Assembly: GCF_023150065.1 (NCBI RefSeq)
Contig: NZ_JAKLLN010000009.1
Coordinates: 62,001 to 126,000, forward strand
Reading direction: 5' to 3'
Origin: Zoogloea sp.
GTDB lineage: Bacteria > Pseudomonadota > Gammaproteobacteria > Burkholderiales > Rhodocyclaceae
DNA: 64,000 nucleotides
This document shows positions 47,289 to 57,194 of the stretch, in pieces. The notes below the pieces were generated by a model. It searched no databases. It saw only the letters and a list, made by a program, of their open reading frames with translations, and was not told the origin of the DNA. The position numbers and the translations under genes are program-made. Within the stretch, counting starts at the first letter, position 1. Each line of letters starts with the position of its first letter.

Positions 47289-47654
47289 TGGTGGAGCCGG
47301 GGGGAATCGAACCCCCGTCCGCAAGTCCTCTACAGTCAGTTCTACATACTTAGCCGACCTATTTGGGTTTAACCCGTGGTTTAGCCAATCGGCAGGCCGA
47401 CCACAAGCGAGTCACCTTGAGTTTCGCGTTGAACCAAGTAACCCGATTCATTGCTAGTCCCTGTAAATGACACTGCGGCGGGTTTTACCCCATCTGACCC
47501 AGGAGACCTGTCAGTGCAGTGGCTTAGGCCTTAAGCGGCCAGAGCGAAACGCTCGTCGTTGGCGTTTGTAGATTTTCCAGTGGATTTACGAGGTAACTGG
47601 TCCTCGGTATGCCCTGATCTGCTTTGCAACCCACGTCGAAGCCAAGTCGGCCCC
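47289..47654 (-). ncRNA. ssrA: transfer-messenger RNA
   Basis: 366 bases. The 5' end (ggggccgacttgg at 47654 downwards) pairs with the 3' end cggctcc to form the acceptor stem, followed by an encoded CCA (47289-47291). The T-arm gggggttcgattccccc is present. The tag reading frame lies at 47531-47563 (resume codon GCC) and encodes ANDERFALAA followed by TAA, the tag usual for betaproteobacteria. tmRNA with SmpB rescues stalled ribosomes and marks incomplete proteins for degradation. A promoter with CAGACA and TAATCA boxes can be placed just upstream (about 47660-47690). The 3' end faces the accessory patch and the integrase relic. Confidence 0.97.
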
Positions 47655-47710
47655 TTGTGATTACTGCTGTGTCCAGAATTTTGTCTGATCACGTGAGCGA
47701 TGATAGCACG

Positions 47711-48370
47711 CTATCCGTGTGTTTCCAGTAGCGGGAGCAGCTCGAGTGGGTGTCCGATGACGGCATCGGCACTCCAGGAGGGGATGGGGGGCGAACTTCC
47801 CAGGTATCCGTAGGCTGCGGCGATCGTACGCATGCCGGCCGCCTTGCCGGCCTGGATGTCACGAATGTCGTCGCCGATGTAGAGGCACTTCGCCGGCATG
47901 ACGCCTGTTGTTGAGCAGGCGTGGAGCAAGGGGTCGGCGAAGGGCTTGGGACGGGCGGCGGTGTCGCCGCCGACGATACATGCGCAGCGTGAGGTGAGGC
48001 CGAGGGCGTCGATCAGCGGGCGCGCAAAGCGTTCAGCTTTGTTGGTGACGATGCCCCAGGCTATCCCCGAGTCGTCGAGATGGGAGAGGAGTTCGTCGAT
48101 ACCGGCGAAGAGCTGTGTTTCGACGCACAGTGCGCTGGTGTAGAGATGCAGAAAGCGTTCGGCCAGCGCCGGGTAGGACGGGGCCTTGGGGGCGACTCCG
48201 AAGCCGACGCTGAGCATGCCACGTACGCCGTTTGAAACCTGGGGACGCAGTTGCTCCAGCGGGCTTGGCGCCAGTCCGTGCTCAGATTGCAGGCGGTTGA
48301 GGGCGCCAGCCAGATCGGGTGCCGTGTCAGCCAGCGTCCCGTCGAGGTCGAAGAAGACAGCTTCAGGCAT
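47711..48370 (-). CDS. gph: phosphoglycolate phosphatase (HAD family)
   Basis: 219 residues. HAD motif I is [15 protein letters not shown]; motif II is [11 protein letters not shown]; the lysine is in [10 protein letters not shown]; and motif IV is [19 protein letters not shown]. The length, the cap domain (about 15-80) and the position downstream of ubiG match Gph, which clears 2-phosphoglycolate formed during DNA repair. Related phosphatases with other substrates cannot be excluded. Its ATG overlaps the ubiG stop by eight bases, so the two are probably co-translated. Confidence 0.9.
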   Translation of the reverse strand: MPEAVFFDLDGTLADTAPDLAGALNRLQSEHGLAPSPLEQLRPQVSNGVRGMLSVGFGVAPKAPSYPALAERFLHLYTSALCVETQLFAGIDELLSHLDDSGIAWGIVTNKAERFARPLIDALGLTSRCACIVGGDTAARPKPFADPLLHACSTTGVMPAKCLYIGDDIRDIQAGKAAGMRTIAAAYGYLGSSPPIPSWSADAVIGHPLELLPLLETHG

Positions 48371-49058
48371 TCCGCGATGTGCACATCAGGTAGTTCACAT
48401 CGGTGTCGCGGCCCAGTGCATAGACCTTGGTCAGCGGGTTGTAGCTCATGCCGCGCAGTTCCTCGACGTCCAGCCCGGCTTCTCGCACGTAACGGGAGAG
48501 TTCGGAGGGTTTGATGAACTTGGCGTACTCGTGGGTGCCCTTGGGTAGGAGGTTCAATACGTACTCTGCGCCGACCACGGCCAGGAGGTAGGCCTTGAGG
48601 TTGCGATTCAGTGTGGAAAAGAAGACCTTTCCGCCAGGCTTGACCAGGCTTGCACATGCCCGGATGGTGCTGGCCGGATCGGGAACGTGCTCAAGCATTT
48701 CCATGCAGGTCACGACATCGAAGCTCGCGGGGGATTCTTGGGCGAGATCTTCGGCCGAGATATGCCGATAATTGACGGTCTGGCCGCTTTCGTAGAGGTG
48801 CAGGCGGGCAACGCCAAGGGCTTTTTCCGAGAGGTCCACACCGGTCACCTCGGCGCCGCGGGCTGCCATGGATTCGGCCAGGATGCCGCCGCCGCAACCA
48901 ATGTCCACCACCTTCTTGCCGCTAAGTCCGACGGTGTTGTCGATCCAGTCGAGCCGCAGGGGGTTGATCTGATGCAGGGGCTTGAACTCGGATTCGGGGT
49001 CCCACCAGCGGTGGGCGAGGTCACTGAATTTTTGCAGTTCGGCGGGATCGGCGTTCAT
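48363..49058 (-). CDS. ubiG: ubiquinone biosynthesis O-methyltransferase
   Basis: 231 residues from the ATG at 49058. Typical UbiG phrases are visible: [29 protein letters not shown], the SAM motif [29 protein letters not shown] and [20 protein letters not shown]. The enzyme carries out both O-methylation steps of ubiquinone synthesis. The longer in-frame opening upstream covers the ompA1 terminator and is not used. Operon with gph, overlapping it by eight bases; the terminator at 49132 separates it from ompA1, so a promoter probably lies in the roughly 75-base gap. Confidence 0.96.
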   Translation of the reverse strand: MNADPAELQKFSDLAHRWWDPESEFKPLHQINPLRLDWIDNTVGLSGKKVVDIGCGGGILAESMAARGAEVTGVDLSEKALGVARLHLYESGQTVNYRHISAEDLAQESPASFDVVTCMEMLEHVPDPASTIRACASLVKPGGKVFFSTLNRNLKAYLLAVVGAEYVLNLLPKGTHEYAKFIKPSELSRYVREAGLDVEELRGMSYNPLTKVYALGRDTDVNYLMCTSRNA

Positions 49059-49131
49059 GGCTTGAGACGTAATCGAGTATTCGGGATGGCAGGCTGAGAT
49101 TGTAGGGCGAGAGCCTGGTCTGCGGAAAAAC

Positions 49132-49158
49132 AAAAAGCCCTGCAGGGCAGGGCTTTTT
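49132..49158 (-). terminator. intrinsic terminator between ompA1 and ubiG
   Basis: aaaaagccctgc (49132-49143) pairs with gcagggcttttt (49147-49158) around a three-base loop, giving a GC-rich stem with U-tracts on either strand. Lies 30 bases after the ompA1 stop. Confidence 0.88.
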
Positions 49159-49188
49159 GAGGACTGACGGGAAACTTGATGTCGGCGA

Positions 49189-49920
49189 TTACTTGGTGCC
49201 GATCACTTCGATTTCCACGCGACGGTCCGGCTGCAGGCACTCGACCAGCTTCTTGTTCTTGCCGGAATCCTTGCCGAGGTTTTTGCACTTGTCGCCGGTC
49301 ACGGGCTGCTTCTCGCCCTTGCCTTCGGTGTAAACGCGGTTGGCTTCAACACCCTTGCCGACCAGGTAGTCCTTGACGGCAGCAGCGCGCTTCTCGGACA
49401 GCTTCTGGTTGTAGGCGTCGCCACCGATACGGTCGGTGTGGCCAACGGCCAGGATGACTTCCAGCTTCACGCTCTTGGACTTGGCGGCCAGATCGTCAAG
49501 CTTGGCCTTGCCGGCGGGCAGCAGGACAGCCTTGTCGAATTCGAACAGCGCATCAGCGGCCAGCTTGATCTTCTCGGCAACCAGAGCCGGGGCAGCCAGC
49601 GGAGCGGCCTTGGAACCAGCGGCGGGAGCGGCGGCGGCAGCCTTCACACACTTTTCTTGGGGAACGACGTCCTTGTCGCATTCGCAGCCGACGGGGAATT
49701 CACCGGCCATGGTGTTGGCTGCGGCGGCCGGGGTCCAGTAGCCGGTGCGCCAGCACAGGTCGTGACCGCTGCGGGCCACAACAGCGCGGGAGTCGATCAC
49801 GTAAGGCACTTCGCCTTTCGTATCGACGACGACATCTTTGGCGAAGCTGGCGGAGGCGGACAGGCCGAGAGCGGCAAGTGCGGCGGCCATCAGCAGTTGT
49901 TTTTTGGCTTGTTTGATCAT
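49189..49920 (-). CDS. OmpA-family outer membrane protein (copy 1)
   Basis: 243 residues from the ATG at 49920, with GAGGAAAACG just upstream. A signal peptide covers about 1-26 (cleavage near SFA-KD). The short N-terminal region (about 27-80) has the family phrase [16 protein letters not shown] and four cysteines in [14 protein letters not shown]. An Ala/Pro-rich linker (about 85-110) leads to the OmpA-like peptidoglycan-binding domain (about 125-243) with [40 protein letters not shown] and the terminal [10 protein letters not shown]. This type is attached to the cell wall and stabilises the envelope. It is a paralogue of the gene at 51401. Downstream terminator at 49132. Confidence 0.92.
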   Translation of the reverse strand: MIKQAKKQLLMAAALAALGLSASASFAKDVVVDTKGEVPYVIDSRAVVARSGHDLCWRTGYWTPAAAANTMAGEFPVGCECDKDVVPQEKCVKAAAAAPAAGSKAAPLAAPALVAEKIKLAADALFEFDKAVLLPAGKAKLDDLAAKSKSVKLEVILAVGHTDRIGGDAYNQKLSEKRAAAVKDYLVGKGVEANRVYTEGKGEKQPVTGDKCKNLGKDSGKNKKLVECLQPDRRVEIEVIGTK

Positions 49921-50009
49921 CGTTTTCCTCGTCGCAAGGCAAAGGGGTAGAACCGGAAGATTCATCCAGGCTGCCAAAGTGCACTATGAACTCAGGCAGC
50001 ATATCCAAT

Positions 50010-51329
50010 TCATTGGCGGAGCTTATTCTGCCATAGGCGGGCGATGCTCAATAGTTCGGTGTTGGATATTTGCAACAGTTCGCTACCCCTCACGCGCTGC
50101 TGGCCATTGATCCAGACGTCGGAAACCTCGTGTCTTCCGAGCACATAAACCAGATGCGAGGCCGCATCGAAGAGGGGCAGGCTGTCTGGTGAATCGATGC
50201 GCAGGGCGCAGAGGTCGGCCGCCTTGCCGGGGAGGAGGGAGCCGATGTGGTCGTCCATGCCCAGGGCTCGGGCTCCGTCAAGGGTTGCCATGCGCAGGGC
50301 AGCATGGGCCGGGAGGGATGATGCGTCACCCGTGCCGAGCTTGGCAAGAAGGCTGGCCTGGAGCATTTCACGCCACAGATCGAGACGGTTGTTGCTGGCG
50401 GCGCCGTCGCTGCCCAGGCCGACCGGAAGGCCGCGCTCGAGCAACCGGGTGACGGGGGCTGCGCCGCTGGCGAGTTTCATGTTGGAGGTCGGGCAGTGGG
50501 CGATGGCGCAGCGGTGTAGAGCCAGGCGGTCGATGTCGTCGTCGGACAGGTGGACTGCGTGGACGCCGATCAGGCCAGGGCCCAGCAGCCCCAGGCTGTC
50601 CAATCGTGCGATGGGGCGTTGGCCGAAGTCACGCAGGCTGTCGTGTATCTCGCTGTCAGTTTCGTGGATGTGAATGTGGATGGGCAGCTCCAGTTCGTCG
50701 GCGAGGGTGCCGATGCGCTCGAAGCTGACATTGGAGACTGTGTAGGGAGCGTGGGGAGCGAGGGTGAAGTTGATCAGCGGGTGATCGCGCCAGGATTCGA
50801 AGGCAGCGAGCCCTTTGTGCAGGTAGTCGTCGGCATCGGATGCGTACTGGGATGGAAAGTCGATGACGGTGATGCCGACGGCCGCACGCATGCCAAGGCG
50901 GTCGAAGGCTTCGGCGCTGGCCTGCGGGAAGAAGTACATGTCGTTGCAGGTGGTGATGCCGCCGCGCAGCATCTCTGCGCCGGCCAGCAGGCTGCCGTCA
51001 CGGACGAACGCATGGGAGACGTGGCGTGTCTCGGCGGGCCAGATGGCTTCCTGCAGCCAGCGCATCAGGGGCAGGTCGTCGGCCAGGCCGCGCATCAGGG
51101 TCATGGCGGCGTGGCAGTGCAGATTGACCAGCCCGGGGGTGAGGATGTGTTCCGGGAGGCTGACGGTTTCGACGGCCTTGAAGCGGCTTCGGGCCTGGTC
51201 CGTGGCGAGGATCGCCTCTATGCGCCCGCCTCGGACGGCGATGCTGTGGTGCTCAAGGGTGGTGTCGTACGGCTCGACCGGGATGATGTATCGGGCTTCG
51301 ATCAGCAGATCGATGGGGATAGGCGTCAT
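50010..51329 (-). CDS. mtaD: 5-methylthioadenosine/S-adenosylhomocysteine deaminase-like amidohydrolase
   Basis: 439 residues. TRZ/ATZ branch of the amidohydrolase superfamily with the metal-binding residues in LTPGLVNLHCHAAMTLMRG (HxH), HIHIHETDSEI, GVHAVHLSDDDI and GLGSDGAASNNRLDLW. Conserved beside ubiG in many betaproteobacteria, where the function is usually given as deamination of MTA, SAH or 5'-deoxyadenosine; this specificity is inferred from family and location. The start at 51329 (MTPIPIDLLIEARYI) is preferred to upstream codons that overlap the terminator at 51351. Same strand as ompA1, 89 bases upstream of it. Confidence 0.85.
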   Translation of the reverse strand: MTPIPIDLLIEARYIIPVEPYDTTLEHHSIAVRGGRIEAILATDQARSRFKAVETVSLPEHILTPGLVNLHCHAAMTLMRGLADDLPLMRWLQEAIWPAETRHVSHAFVRDGSLLAGAEMLRGGITTCNDMYFFPQASAEAFDRLGMRAAVGITVIDFPSQYASDADDYLHKGLAAFESWRDHPLINFTLAPHAPYTVSNVSFERIGTLADELELPIHIHIHETDSEIHDSLRDFGQRPIARLDSLGLLGPGLIGVHAVHLSDDDIDRLALHRCAIAHCPTSNMKLASGAAPVTRLLERGLPVGLGSDGAASNNRLDLWREMLQASLLAKLGTGDASSLPAHAALRMATLDGARALGMDDHIGSLLPGKAADLCALRIDSPDSLPLFDAASHLVYVLGRHEVSDVWINGQQRVRGSELLQISNTELLSIARLWQNKLRQ

Positions 51330-51350
51330 GGGGCGGGTGTCCGTATATGA

Positions 51351-51376
51351 AAAACCCCGCCGGGTGGCGGGGTTTT
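51351..51376 (-). terminator. intrinsic terminator of ompA2
   Basis: aaaaccccgcc and ggcggggtttt form a GC-rich stem with a short loop, with T/A tracts on both sides, 25 bases after the ompA2 stop. Read on the minus strand the T-run is tttt, and it lies 21 bases before the mtaD start. Confidence 0.85.
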
Positions 51377-51400
51377 TCAGGGGCAGGGATGCGTTGAAGC

Positions 51401-52129
51401 TTACTTGGCGGGGCCCTTGACGTCCAGGGTGACGCGGCGGTTCGGGGCCAGGCATTCGATCAGCTTCTTGCGGCCGAGCTTGTCATCGCAGCTCTGGACC
51501 GGCTGGGTCTTGCCAGCGCCCATGGTGTCGATCAGGTCGGCCTTGATGCCCTTGCTGACCAGGTAGGCCTGAACGGCTTCGGCGCGCTTTTCGGACAGTT
51601 TCTGGTTATAGGACTGGGTGCCCAGACGATCGGTGTGGCCGGTGACGATCACGGATTTCACTTCAGCACAGGCGGCGAGCTTGGTGCTGATCATGTCGTC
51701 AAGGCTCTTCTTGGCGATGGGGCCCAGCACGGCCTTGTTGAAGGCGAAGGTGTGGTCGGTATGGAGGGTCATGCTGAAGTCGCACTTCTTGGGCGCGGGA
51801 GCAGCGGCAACCACGGGGGCCGGGGCCGGGGCAGGAGCCGGCGCGGCTGCGGCGGCCGGGGCGCACTTGTCGGCACCTACGACATCCTTGTCGCATTCAC
51901 AGGCCACTGGAACGGCGCCAGCCTTGGCTTCTCCGGCGGCGCCGGGCGTCCAGTAGCCGGTGCGCCAGCACAGGTCGGCGCCACTCTTGACGACGACGTT
52001 GCGCTGATCGATGGCGTAGGGGACTTCACCCTTCGGGTCGACGACGATGTCCTTGGATTGGGCCAGGGCCGAGAAGCCGGCAATCATCAGAAGGGTGGCC
52101 GTCGTCAGACGGAGGTTTGCTGCGGTCAT
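51401..52129 (-). CDS. OmpA-family outer membrane protein (copy 2)
   Basis: 242 residues. A signal peptide covers about 1-24 (cleavage near ALA-QS). The N-terminal region [16 protein letters not shown] and the cysteine cluster [13 protein letters not shown] match copy 1 closely. The linker is richer in Pro-Ala repeats (about 90-112), and an added cysteine pair (KKCDFSMTLHTDHTFAFNKA) opens the OmpA domain, which continues with [20 protein letters not shown] and ends APNRRVTLDVKGP. The extra cysteine and the different linker show the two copies have diverged. It has its own promoter in the gap with gyrA and its own terminator. Confidence 0.92.
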   Translation of the reverse strand: MTAANLRLTTATLLMIAGFSALAQSKDIVVDPKGEVPYAIDQRNVVVKSGADLCWRTGYWTPGAAGEAKAGAVPVACECDKDVVGADKCAPAAAAAPAPAPAPAPVVAAAPAPKKCDFSMTLHTDHTFAFNKAVLGPIAKKSLDDMISTKLAACAEVKSVIVTGHTDRLGTQSYNQKLSEKRAEAVQAYLVSKGIKADLIDTMGAGKTQPVQSCDDKLGRKKLIECLAPNRRVTLDVKGPAK

Positions 52130-52347
52130 CGGGTTCCTCCTCAGTATAAGGTGAGGCGCTCGGGGCGCCCGTCTTGTGGTGTTCAGGTGCTCGCGGATTA
52201 GAGCATATGAGCTGCGGAGATCACAATCCGGGCTGCGGCGGCCCGGGCAGGCGCCCGGCGCAACAGGTGGCGGGAGTGGGGCACTGGTGGCGTGATAAAC
52301 TCCGGGTTTTTCGTCTTTTCGACGAATAGTCGATTCCTCGCGGTGCC
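52130..52347. promoter_or_regulatory. divergent region between ompA2 and gyrA
   Basis: 218 bases. Just before the gyrA start is a small hairpin, tcgtc-tttt-cgacga (about 52309-52324), and upstream a GATAAACT -10-like element (about 52289-52296). The ompA2 side carries a tataaggtgagg stretch near 52144-52153 and a ggttcctcctc ribosome-binding complement. No stronger boxes are seen. Confidence 0.4.
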
Positions 52348-54939
52348 ATGATCCCGTTCGCCAAAGAAACTCTCCCCATCAGCCTCGAAGACGAGATGCG
52401 TCATGCCTACCTGGATTACGCCATGAGCGTGATCGTCGGGCGGGCTCTTCCTGACGTGCGAGACGGCCTCAAGCCGGTGCACCGCCGGGTGCTGTTTGCC
52501 ATGCATGAGCTTGGCAACGACTGGAACAAGGCTTACAAGAAGTCCGCGCGTATCGTCGGCGACGTGATCGGTAAGTATCACCCCCACGGTGATCAGTCGG
52601 TGTATGACACCATCGTCCGGATGGCCCAGGATTTCTCCCTGCGCTACATGCTGGTCGATGGTCAGGGCAACTTCGGCTCGGTGGATGGCGACAGCGCGGC
52701 GGCCATGCGTTACACCGAAATCCGGATGGCCAAGATCGGCCATGAGATGCTGGCCGACATCGAGAAGGAAACCATCGACTTCGGCCCCAACTATGACGGC
52801 TCGGAGAAGGAGCCGCTGGTGCTGCCGGCGCGGGTGCCCAACCTGCTGATCAATGGTTCCGGCGGTATCGCAGTGGGTATGGCGACCAACATCCCGCCCC
52901 ACAACCTGACCGAAATCGTCGATGGCTGCCTCAAGCTGCTGCAGGAGCCCGAGACCACGATCGAGGATCTGATCAAGATCATCCCCGCTCCCGACTTCCC
53001 GACCGCCGGCCTGATCTATGGCCTTGCCGGCGTCCACGAGGGCTATCGCACCGGCCGTGGCCGGGTGGTGATGCGGGCCCGCACCCACTTTGAGGACATC
53101 GGCAAGGGTGACCGTCAGGCGATCATCGTCGATGAGCTGCCCTACCAGGTTAACAAGAAGACCCTGCTCGAGAAGATTGCCGAGCTGGTCAACGACAAGA
53201 AAATCGAAGGCATCAGCGAGATCCGCGACGAATCCGACAAGTCGGGCATGCGCGTGGTGGTGGAGCTGAAGCGCAACGAGATGCCGGACGTGGTGCTGAA
53301 CAACCTGTTCAAGCAGACCCAGCTGCAGGACACCTTCGGCATGAACATGGTGGCGCTGGTGGATGGCAAGCCACGCCTGCTCAATCTTTATCAGATGCTG
53401 GACTGCTTCCTCGCCCACCGGCGCGAGGTGGTCACCCGCCGCACCATCTTCGAACTGCGCAAGGCCCGCGAGCGTGGCCACATTCTTGAAGGCCTGGCGG
53501 TGGCCCTGTCCAACGTGGACGAGATCATCGCCCTGATCAAGGCGGCACCGACGCCGCCCGAGGCCAAGAAGGCCCTGATGGCGCGTCAGTGGCGTTCGGC
53601 TCTGGTGGAGGAGATGCTCTCCCGGGCGGCGTCCGACAGCTACCGTCCGGAGGGCCTGGCCGCCGAGTTCGGCCTGTCGGCCCAGGGCTATCGCCTGTCC
53701 GATGCCCAGGCCCAGGCCATCCTGGAATTGCGCCTGCAGCGCCTCACCGGCCTCGAGCAGGACAAGATCGTTGCCGAATACCGGGATGTGATGGCGACCA
53801 TCGCCGATCTGCTCGACATCCTGGCACGCCCGGAGCGCATCACCGCGATCATCGTGGATGAGCTGAACCTCATCAAACAGCAGTTCGGCGACCCGCGTCG
53901 CTCCGAACTGGTGATGAATACCGCCGACATCAATATAGAAGACCTGATCGCGCCCCAGGACATGGTCGTGACCCTGTCCCACACCGGCTACTTCAAGCGT
54001 CAGCCGCTCACCGACTACCGGGCCCAGAAGCGCGGTGGCCGGGGCAAGCAGGCGGCGGCGGTCAAGGACGACGACTTTGTCGACCAGCTCTTCGTGGCCA
54101 ATACCCACGACCACATCCTGTGCTTCTCCAACCGTGGTCGTCTCTATTGGCTCAAGGTCTACGAGGTGCCCGAAGGGACCCGCAACTCCCGCGGCAAACC
54201 CATCGTCAATCTCTTCCCGCTGCTTGAGGGAGAGAAGATCACTGCCGTGCTGCCGGTCAAGGAGTTCGACGAAGGTCATTTCATCTTCATGGCCACCGCC
54301 CAGGGTACAGTCAAGAAGACGCCGCTTACCGACTTCTCCAACCCGCGCAAGGCCGGCATCATCGCGGTGGGTCTGGATGAAGGCGATTACCTGGTGGGCG
54401 TGGCCATCACTGATGGTCAGCATGACGTGATGATGTTCTCTGACGCCGGTAAGGCTGTGCGCTTCAGCGAGAACGATGTCCGCCCGATGGGGCGCCAGGC
54501 GCGCGGTGTCCGCGGCATGATGCTCGAAGATGGCCAGACCGTGATCGCCATGCTGGTGGCGGGTGACGAGGAGCAGAGCGTGCTCACTGCCACCGAGAAC
54601 GGTTTCGGCAAGCGCACCCCGATCGGTGAGTACACTCGCCACGGTCGTGGCACCAAGGGCATGATCGCCATCCAGACCTCCGACCGGAACGGTCGCGTGG
54701 TGGCGGCGACGCTGGTCACCGAGAAGGATCAGATCATGCTCATCACTACCGGTGGGGTGCTGGTGCGTACCCGTGTGGCCGAGATCCGGGAGATGGGGCG
54801 TGCCACTCAGGGTGTGACGCTCATTGCCGTGGATGAGGGCAGTGTCCTGTCCGGCGTGCAGAAGATTCTCGAAGGGGAAGAGGAAGAGCAGGATGTCCTG
54901 GGTGATGCGGGTGACGAAAGCGCCCAGCCCGAGGCCTGA
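52348..54939 (+). CDS. gyrA: DNA gyrase subunit A
   Basis: 863 residues, standard length. The breakage-reunion domain has [20 protein letters not shown] near the start and the catalytic tyrosine Tyr122 in [13 protein letters not shown]. The QRDR reads [11 protein letters not shown], so E. coli Ser83 is replaced by glutamine (83), with Ser84 next to it and Asp87 kept. The six-bladed C-terminal DNA-wrapping domain (about 530-845) has [17 protein letters not shown], the GyrA-box, and ends with an acidic tail. With GyrB it introduces negative supercoils. The ATG at 52348 gives the normal N-terminus. serC begins 28 bases after the stop. Confidence 0.98.
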   Translation: MIPFAKETLPISLEDEMRHAYLDYAMSVIVGRALPDVRDGLKPVHRRVLFAMHELGNDWNKAYKKSARIVGDVIGKYHPHGDQSVYDTIVRMAQDFSLRYMLVDGQGNFGSVDGDSAAAMRYTEIRMAKIGHEMLADIEKETIDFGPNYDGSEKEPLVLPARVPNLLINGSGGIAVGMATNIPPHNLTEIVDGCLKLLQEPETTIEDLIKIIPAPDFPTAGLIYGLAGVHEGYRTGRGRVVMRARTHFEDIGKGDRQAIIVDELPYQVNKKTLLEKIAELVNDKKIEGISEIRDESDKSGMRVVVELKRNEMPDVVLNNLFKQTQLQDTFGMNMVALVDGKPRLLNLYQMLDCFLAHRREVVTRRTIFELRKARERGHILEGLAVALSNVDEIIALIKAAPTPPEAKKALMARQWRSALVEEMLSRAASDSYRPEGLAAEFGLSAQGYRLSDAQAQAILELRLQRLTGLEQDKIVAEYRDVMATIADLLDILARPERITAIIVDELNLIKQQFGDPRRSELVMNTADINIEDLIAPQDMVVTLSHTGYFKRQPLTDYRAQKRGGRGKQAAAVKDDDFVDQLFVANTHDHILCFSNRGRLYWLKVYEVPEGTRNSRGKPIVNLFPLLEGEKITAVLPVKEFDEGHFIFMATAQGTVKKTPLTDFSNPRKAGIIAVGLDEGDYLVGVAITDGQHDVMMFSDAGKAVRFSENDVRPMGRQARGVRGMMLEDGQTVIAMLVAGDEEQSVLTATENGFGKRTPIGEYTRHGRGTKGMIAIQTSDRNGRVVAATLVTEKDQIMLITTGGVLVRTRVAEIREMGRATQGVTLIAVDEGSVLSGVQKILEGEEEEQDVLGDAGDESAQPEA

Positions 54940-54967
54940 GCGGACTGACAGAGCAAGGATTCAGACG

Positions 54968-56050
54968 ATGCGGATTTTCAATTTCTCGGCGGGGCCGGCG
55001 GCATTGCCGACGGCTGTTCTGGAGCAGGTGCGTGACGAGCTGCTCGACTGGCACGGTACCGGCATGGGCATCATGGAGATGAGCCACCGGGGCAAGGACT
55101 TCACCGGGGTCATCAACGAGGCCGAAGCCGATCTGCGGGAGCTGATGGGCATCCCGTCCAACTACCGGGTGCTGTTCCTGCAAGGTGGTGCTACCCAGCA
55201 GTTCGCCCAGATCCCCATGAATCTGCTCGACGGGCGTTCTGCCGATTACATCGTCACCGGCTCCTGGTCAAAGAAAGCCTATAAGGAAGCGCAGCACACC
55301 GGTTCCGTCCGACTGGCCGGCTCCACCGAGGGCGACGGCTTCACCCGCCTGCCGGGCGCGGCTGAGCTGAAGCTCGATCCCACGGCGGCTTACCTGCACA
55401 TCTGCACCAACGAGACCATCCACGGCGTCGAGATGTTCGATCTGCCCGAGGTGCCGGCGGGCGTTCCCCTGGTGGCGGACATGAGCTCCCATATCCTGTC
55501 GCGCCCGATGGATGTGTCGCGTTACGGGCTGATCTATGCCGGAGCCCAGAAGAACATCGGGCCGGCGGGTCTGGTGCTGGTGATCGTCCGTGAGGATCTG
55601 CTGGGCAAGGCCTCGGCGAGCACGCCCAGCGTGATGAATTACGCCACCATGGCCGACAACGGTTCCATGCTCAACACGCCACCCACTTTCGGTATCTACC
55701 TTGCCGGCCTGATCTTCAAGAACCTGAAGGCCCAGGGTGGTCTGGCGGTGGTCGAACAGGCCAACATCGCCAAGGCAAAGCGCGTCTACGACGCCATCGA
55801 AGGCAGTGGCGGCTTCTATCGCAACCCGGTGGCAGCGGATTGCCGTTCGCGCATGAACGTTCCGTTCACGCTGTCCAATCCGGCCCTCGATGCCGAGTTT
55901 CTGGCGGAGGCCGCCGAGCGCAGGCTGGCCGGCCTCAAGGGGCACAAGTCGGTGGGCGGGATGCGGGCCTCCATATACAACGCCATGTCCCTCGACGGCG
56001 TGGGTGCGCTGGTGGATCTGATGCAGGATTTCGCAGCACGCAAGGCCTAA
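54968..56050 (+). CDS. serC: phosphoserine aminotransferase
   Basis: 360 residues. It begins MRIFNFSAGPAALPTAVL; contains LFLQGGATQQFAQIPMNLL; the PLP lysine is in YAGAQKNIGPAGLVLVIV; and it ends with GGMRASIYNAMSLDGVGALV. It makes phosphoserine from 3-phosphohydroxypyruvate in serine synthesis and also works in pyridoxine synthesis. The start at 54968 gives the conserved N-terminus. Placed between gyrA and pheA, as usual in this group. Confidence 0.97.
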   Translation: MRIFNFSAGPAALPTAVLEQVRDELLDWHGTGMGIMEMSHRGKDFTGVINEAEADLRELMGIPSNYRVLFLQGGATQQFAQIPMNLLDGRSADYIVTGSWSKKAYKEAQHTGSVRLAGSTEGDGFTRLPGAAELKLDPTAAYLHICTNETIHGVEMFDLPEVPAGVPLVADMSSHILSRPMDVSRYGLIYAGAQKNIGPAGLVLVIVREDLLGKASASTPSVMNYATMADNGSMLNTPPTFGIYLAGLIFKNLKAQGGLAVVEQANIAKAKRVYDAIEGSGGFYRNPVAADCRSRMNVPFTLSNPALDAEFLAEAAERRLAGLKGHKSVGGMRASIYNAMSLDGVGALVDLMQDFAARKA

Positions 56051-56083
56051 GTGGCGCAGTTTTCAGCGGTTTCAGGAGAAGGC

Positions 56084-57175
56084 ATGAACGAAGGGATGCT
56101 GCAGGAACTTGGCGTCGTCCGCGAACAGATCGACGCCATCGACGCGCAGATGCTGGCGCTGCTCAACCAGCGTGCCCGCTGTGCCCAGCACGTCGGCGAG
56201 ATCAAGGCGAAGTACGGCGATGCGGGTTATATCTATCGCCCCGAGAGGGAGGCGCAAGTACTGCGTCGGATCCAGGATCTCAACGCCGGTCCGCTGCCCA
56301 ACGAGAGCGTCACCTTCTTCTTCCGGGAGGTGATGTCGGCCTGCCTGTCTCTCGAAACGCCGCTCGGCATCGCCTTCCTCGGCCCGTTGGGCACCTTCTC
56401 CGAAAGTGCCGCGGTCAAGCATTTCGGCCATGCGGCCCGCCTGGCGCCGCAGGGCACTATCGATGATGTCTTTCGGGAGGTGGAAGCCGGTCATGCCCAC
56501 TACGGCGTGGCACCGGTCGAGAACTCCACGGAAGGCGCGGTCGGCCGTACCCTCGATCTGCTGCTGGGCTCGTCCCTCAAGATCTGTGGCGAAGTCGTGC
56601 TGCGCATCCATCAGCACCTCATGACCCGCGAGACCGAGCTGGGCCGGATCACCAAGGTGTACTCCCACGCCCAATCCCTGGCCCAGTGCCATGAGTGGCT
56701 GAACCGCTCGCTCCCCGGTGTGCCGCGCATCTCCGTGGGCAGCAACGCCGAGGCGGCACGCCTGGCCTCCCTGGAGCCGGGCGCGGCTGCCATCGCCGGC
56801 GAGGCCGCATCGGCCCGATACGATTTGCCCCGCCTGGTGGAGAGCATCGAAGACGAACCCAACAACACCACTCGCTTCCTGGTGCTGGGGCGCCATGATG
56901 CGGGCCGGACCGGCGCGGACAAGACTTCCCTGATCATGTCCGCCACCAATCGTCCTGGTGCCGTGCACGAACTCCTTGCCCCGTTGGCCGAGGCCGGCGT
57001 GTCCATGAATCGTCTCGAATCCCGGCCTGCGCGTGCAGCGCTGTGGGAATACGTCTTCTACGTGGATATCGAAGGCCACCGGGATGATCCGGCCGTCAAG
57101 GTCGCGCTGGACGCACTGACCAGCCGGGCGGCCTACCTCAAGATCCTGGGCTCCTACCCCCAGGCTGTGTACTGA
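56084..57175 (+). CDS. pheA: bifunctional chorismate mutase/prephenate dehydratase
   Basis: 363 residues from the ATG at 56084, which has AGGAGA five bases upstream; an in-frame GTG at 56051 lacks one. The AroQ chorismate mutase domain (about 1-90) has [20 protein letters not shown] and the prephenate dehydratase domain (about 95-270) has [19 protein letters not shown] and [19 protein letters not shown]. The C-terminal ACT domain (about 280-363) has [19 protein letters not shown] and the ESRP-type phrase [20 protein letters not shown], used for phenylalanine feedback. Together they convert chorismate to phenylpyruvate. Operon with serC (33 bases) and hisC. Confidence 0.97.
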   Translation: MNEGMLQELGVVREQIDAIDAQMLALLNQRARCAQHVGEIKAKYGDAGYIYRPEREAQVLRRIQDLNAGPLPNESVTFFFREVMSACLSLETPLGIAFLGPLGTFSESAAVKHFGHAARLAPQGTIDDVFREVEAGHAHYGVAPVENSTEGAVGRTLDLLLGSSLKICGEVVLRIHQHLMTRETELGRITKVYSHAQSLAQCHEWLNRSLPGVPRISVGSNAEAARLASLEPGAAAIAGEAASARYDLPRLVESIEDEPNNTTRFLVLGRHDAGRTGADKTSLIMSATNRPGAVHELLAPLAEAGVSMNRLESRPARAALWEYVFYVDIEGHRDDPAVKVALDALTSRAAYLKILGSYPQAVY

Positions 57176-57194
57176 TATCCCTCTGGAGTTGTCC

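Noticed and set aside
52198-54642. A minus-strand frame of 814 codons opposite gyrA
   Set aside because: gyrA is clear. The opposite frame begins only by running through the divergent intergenic region.
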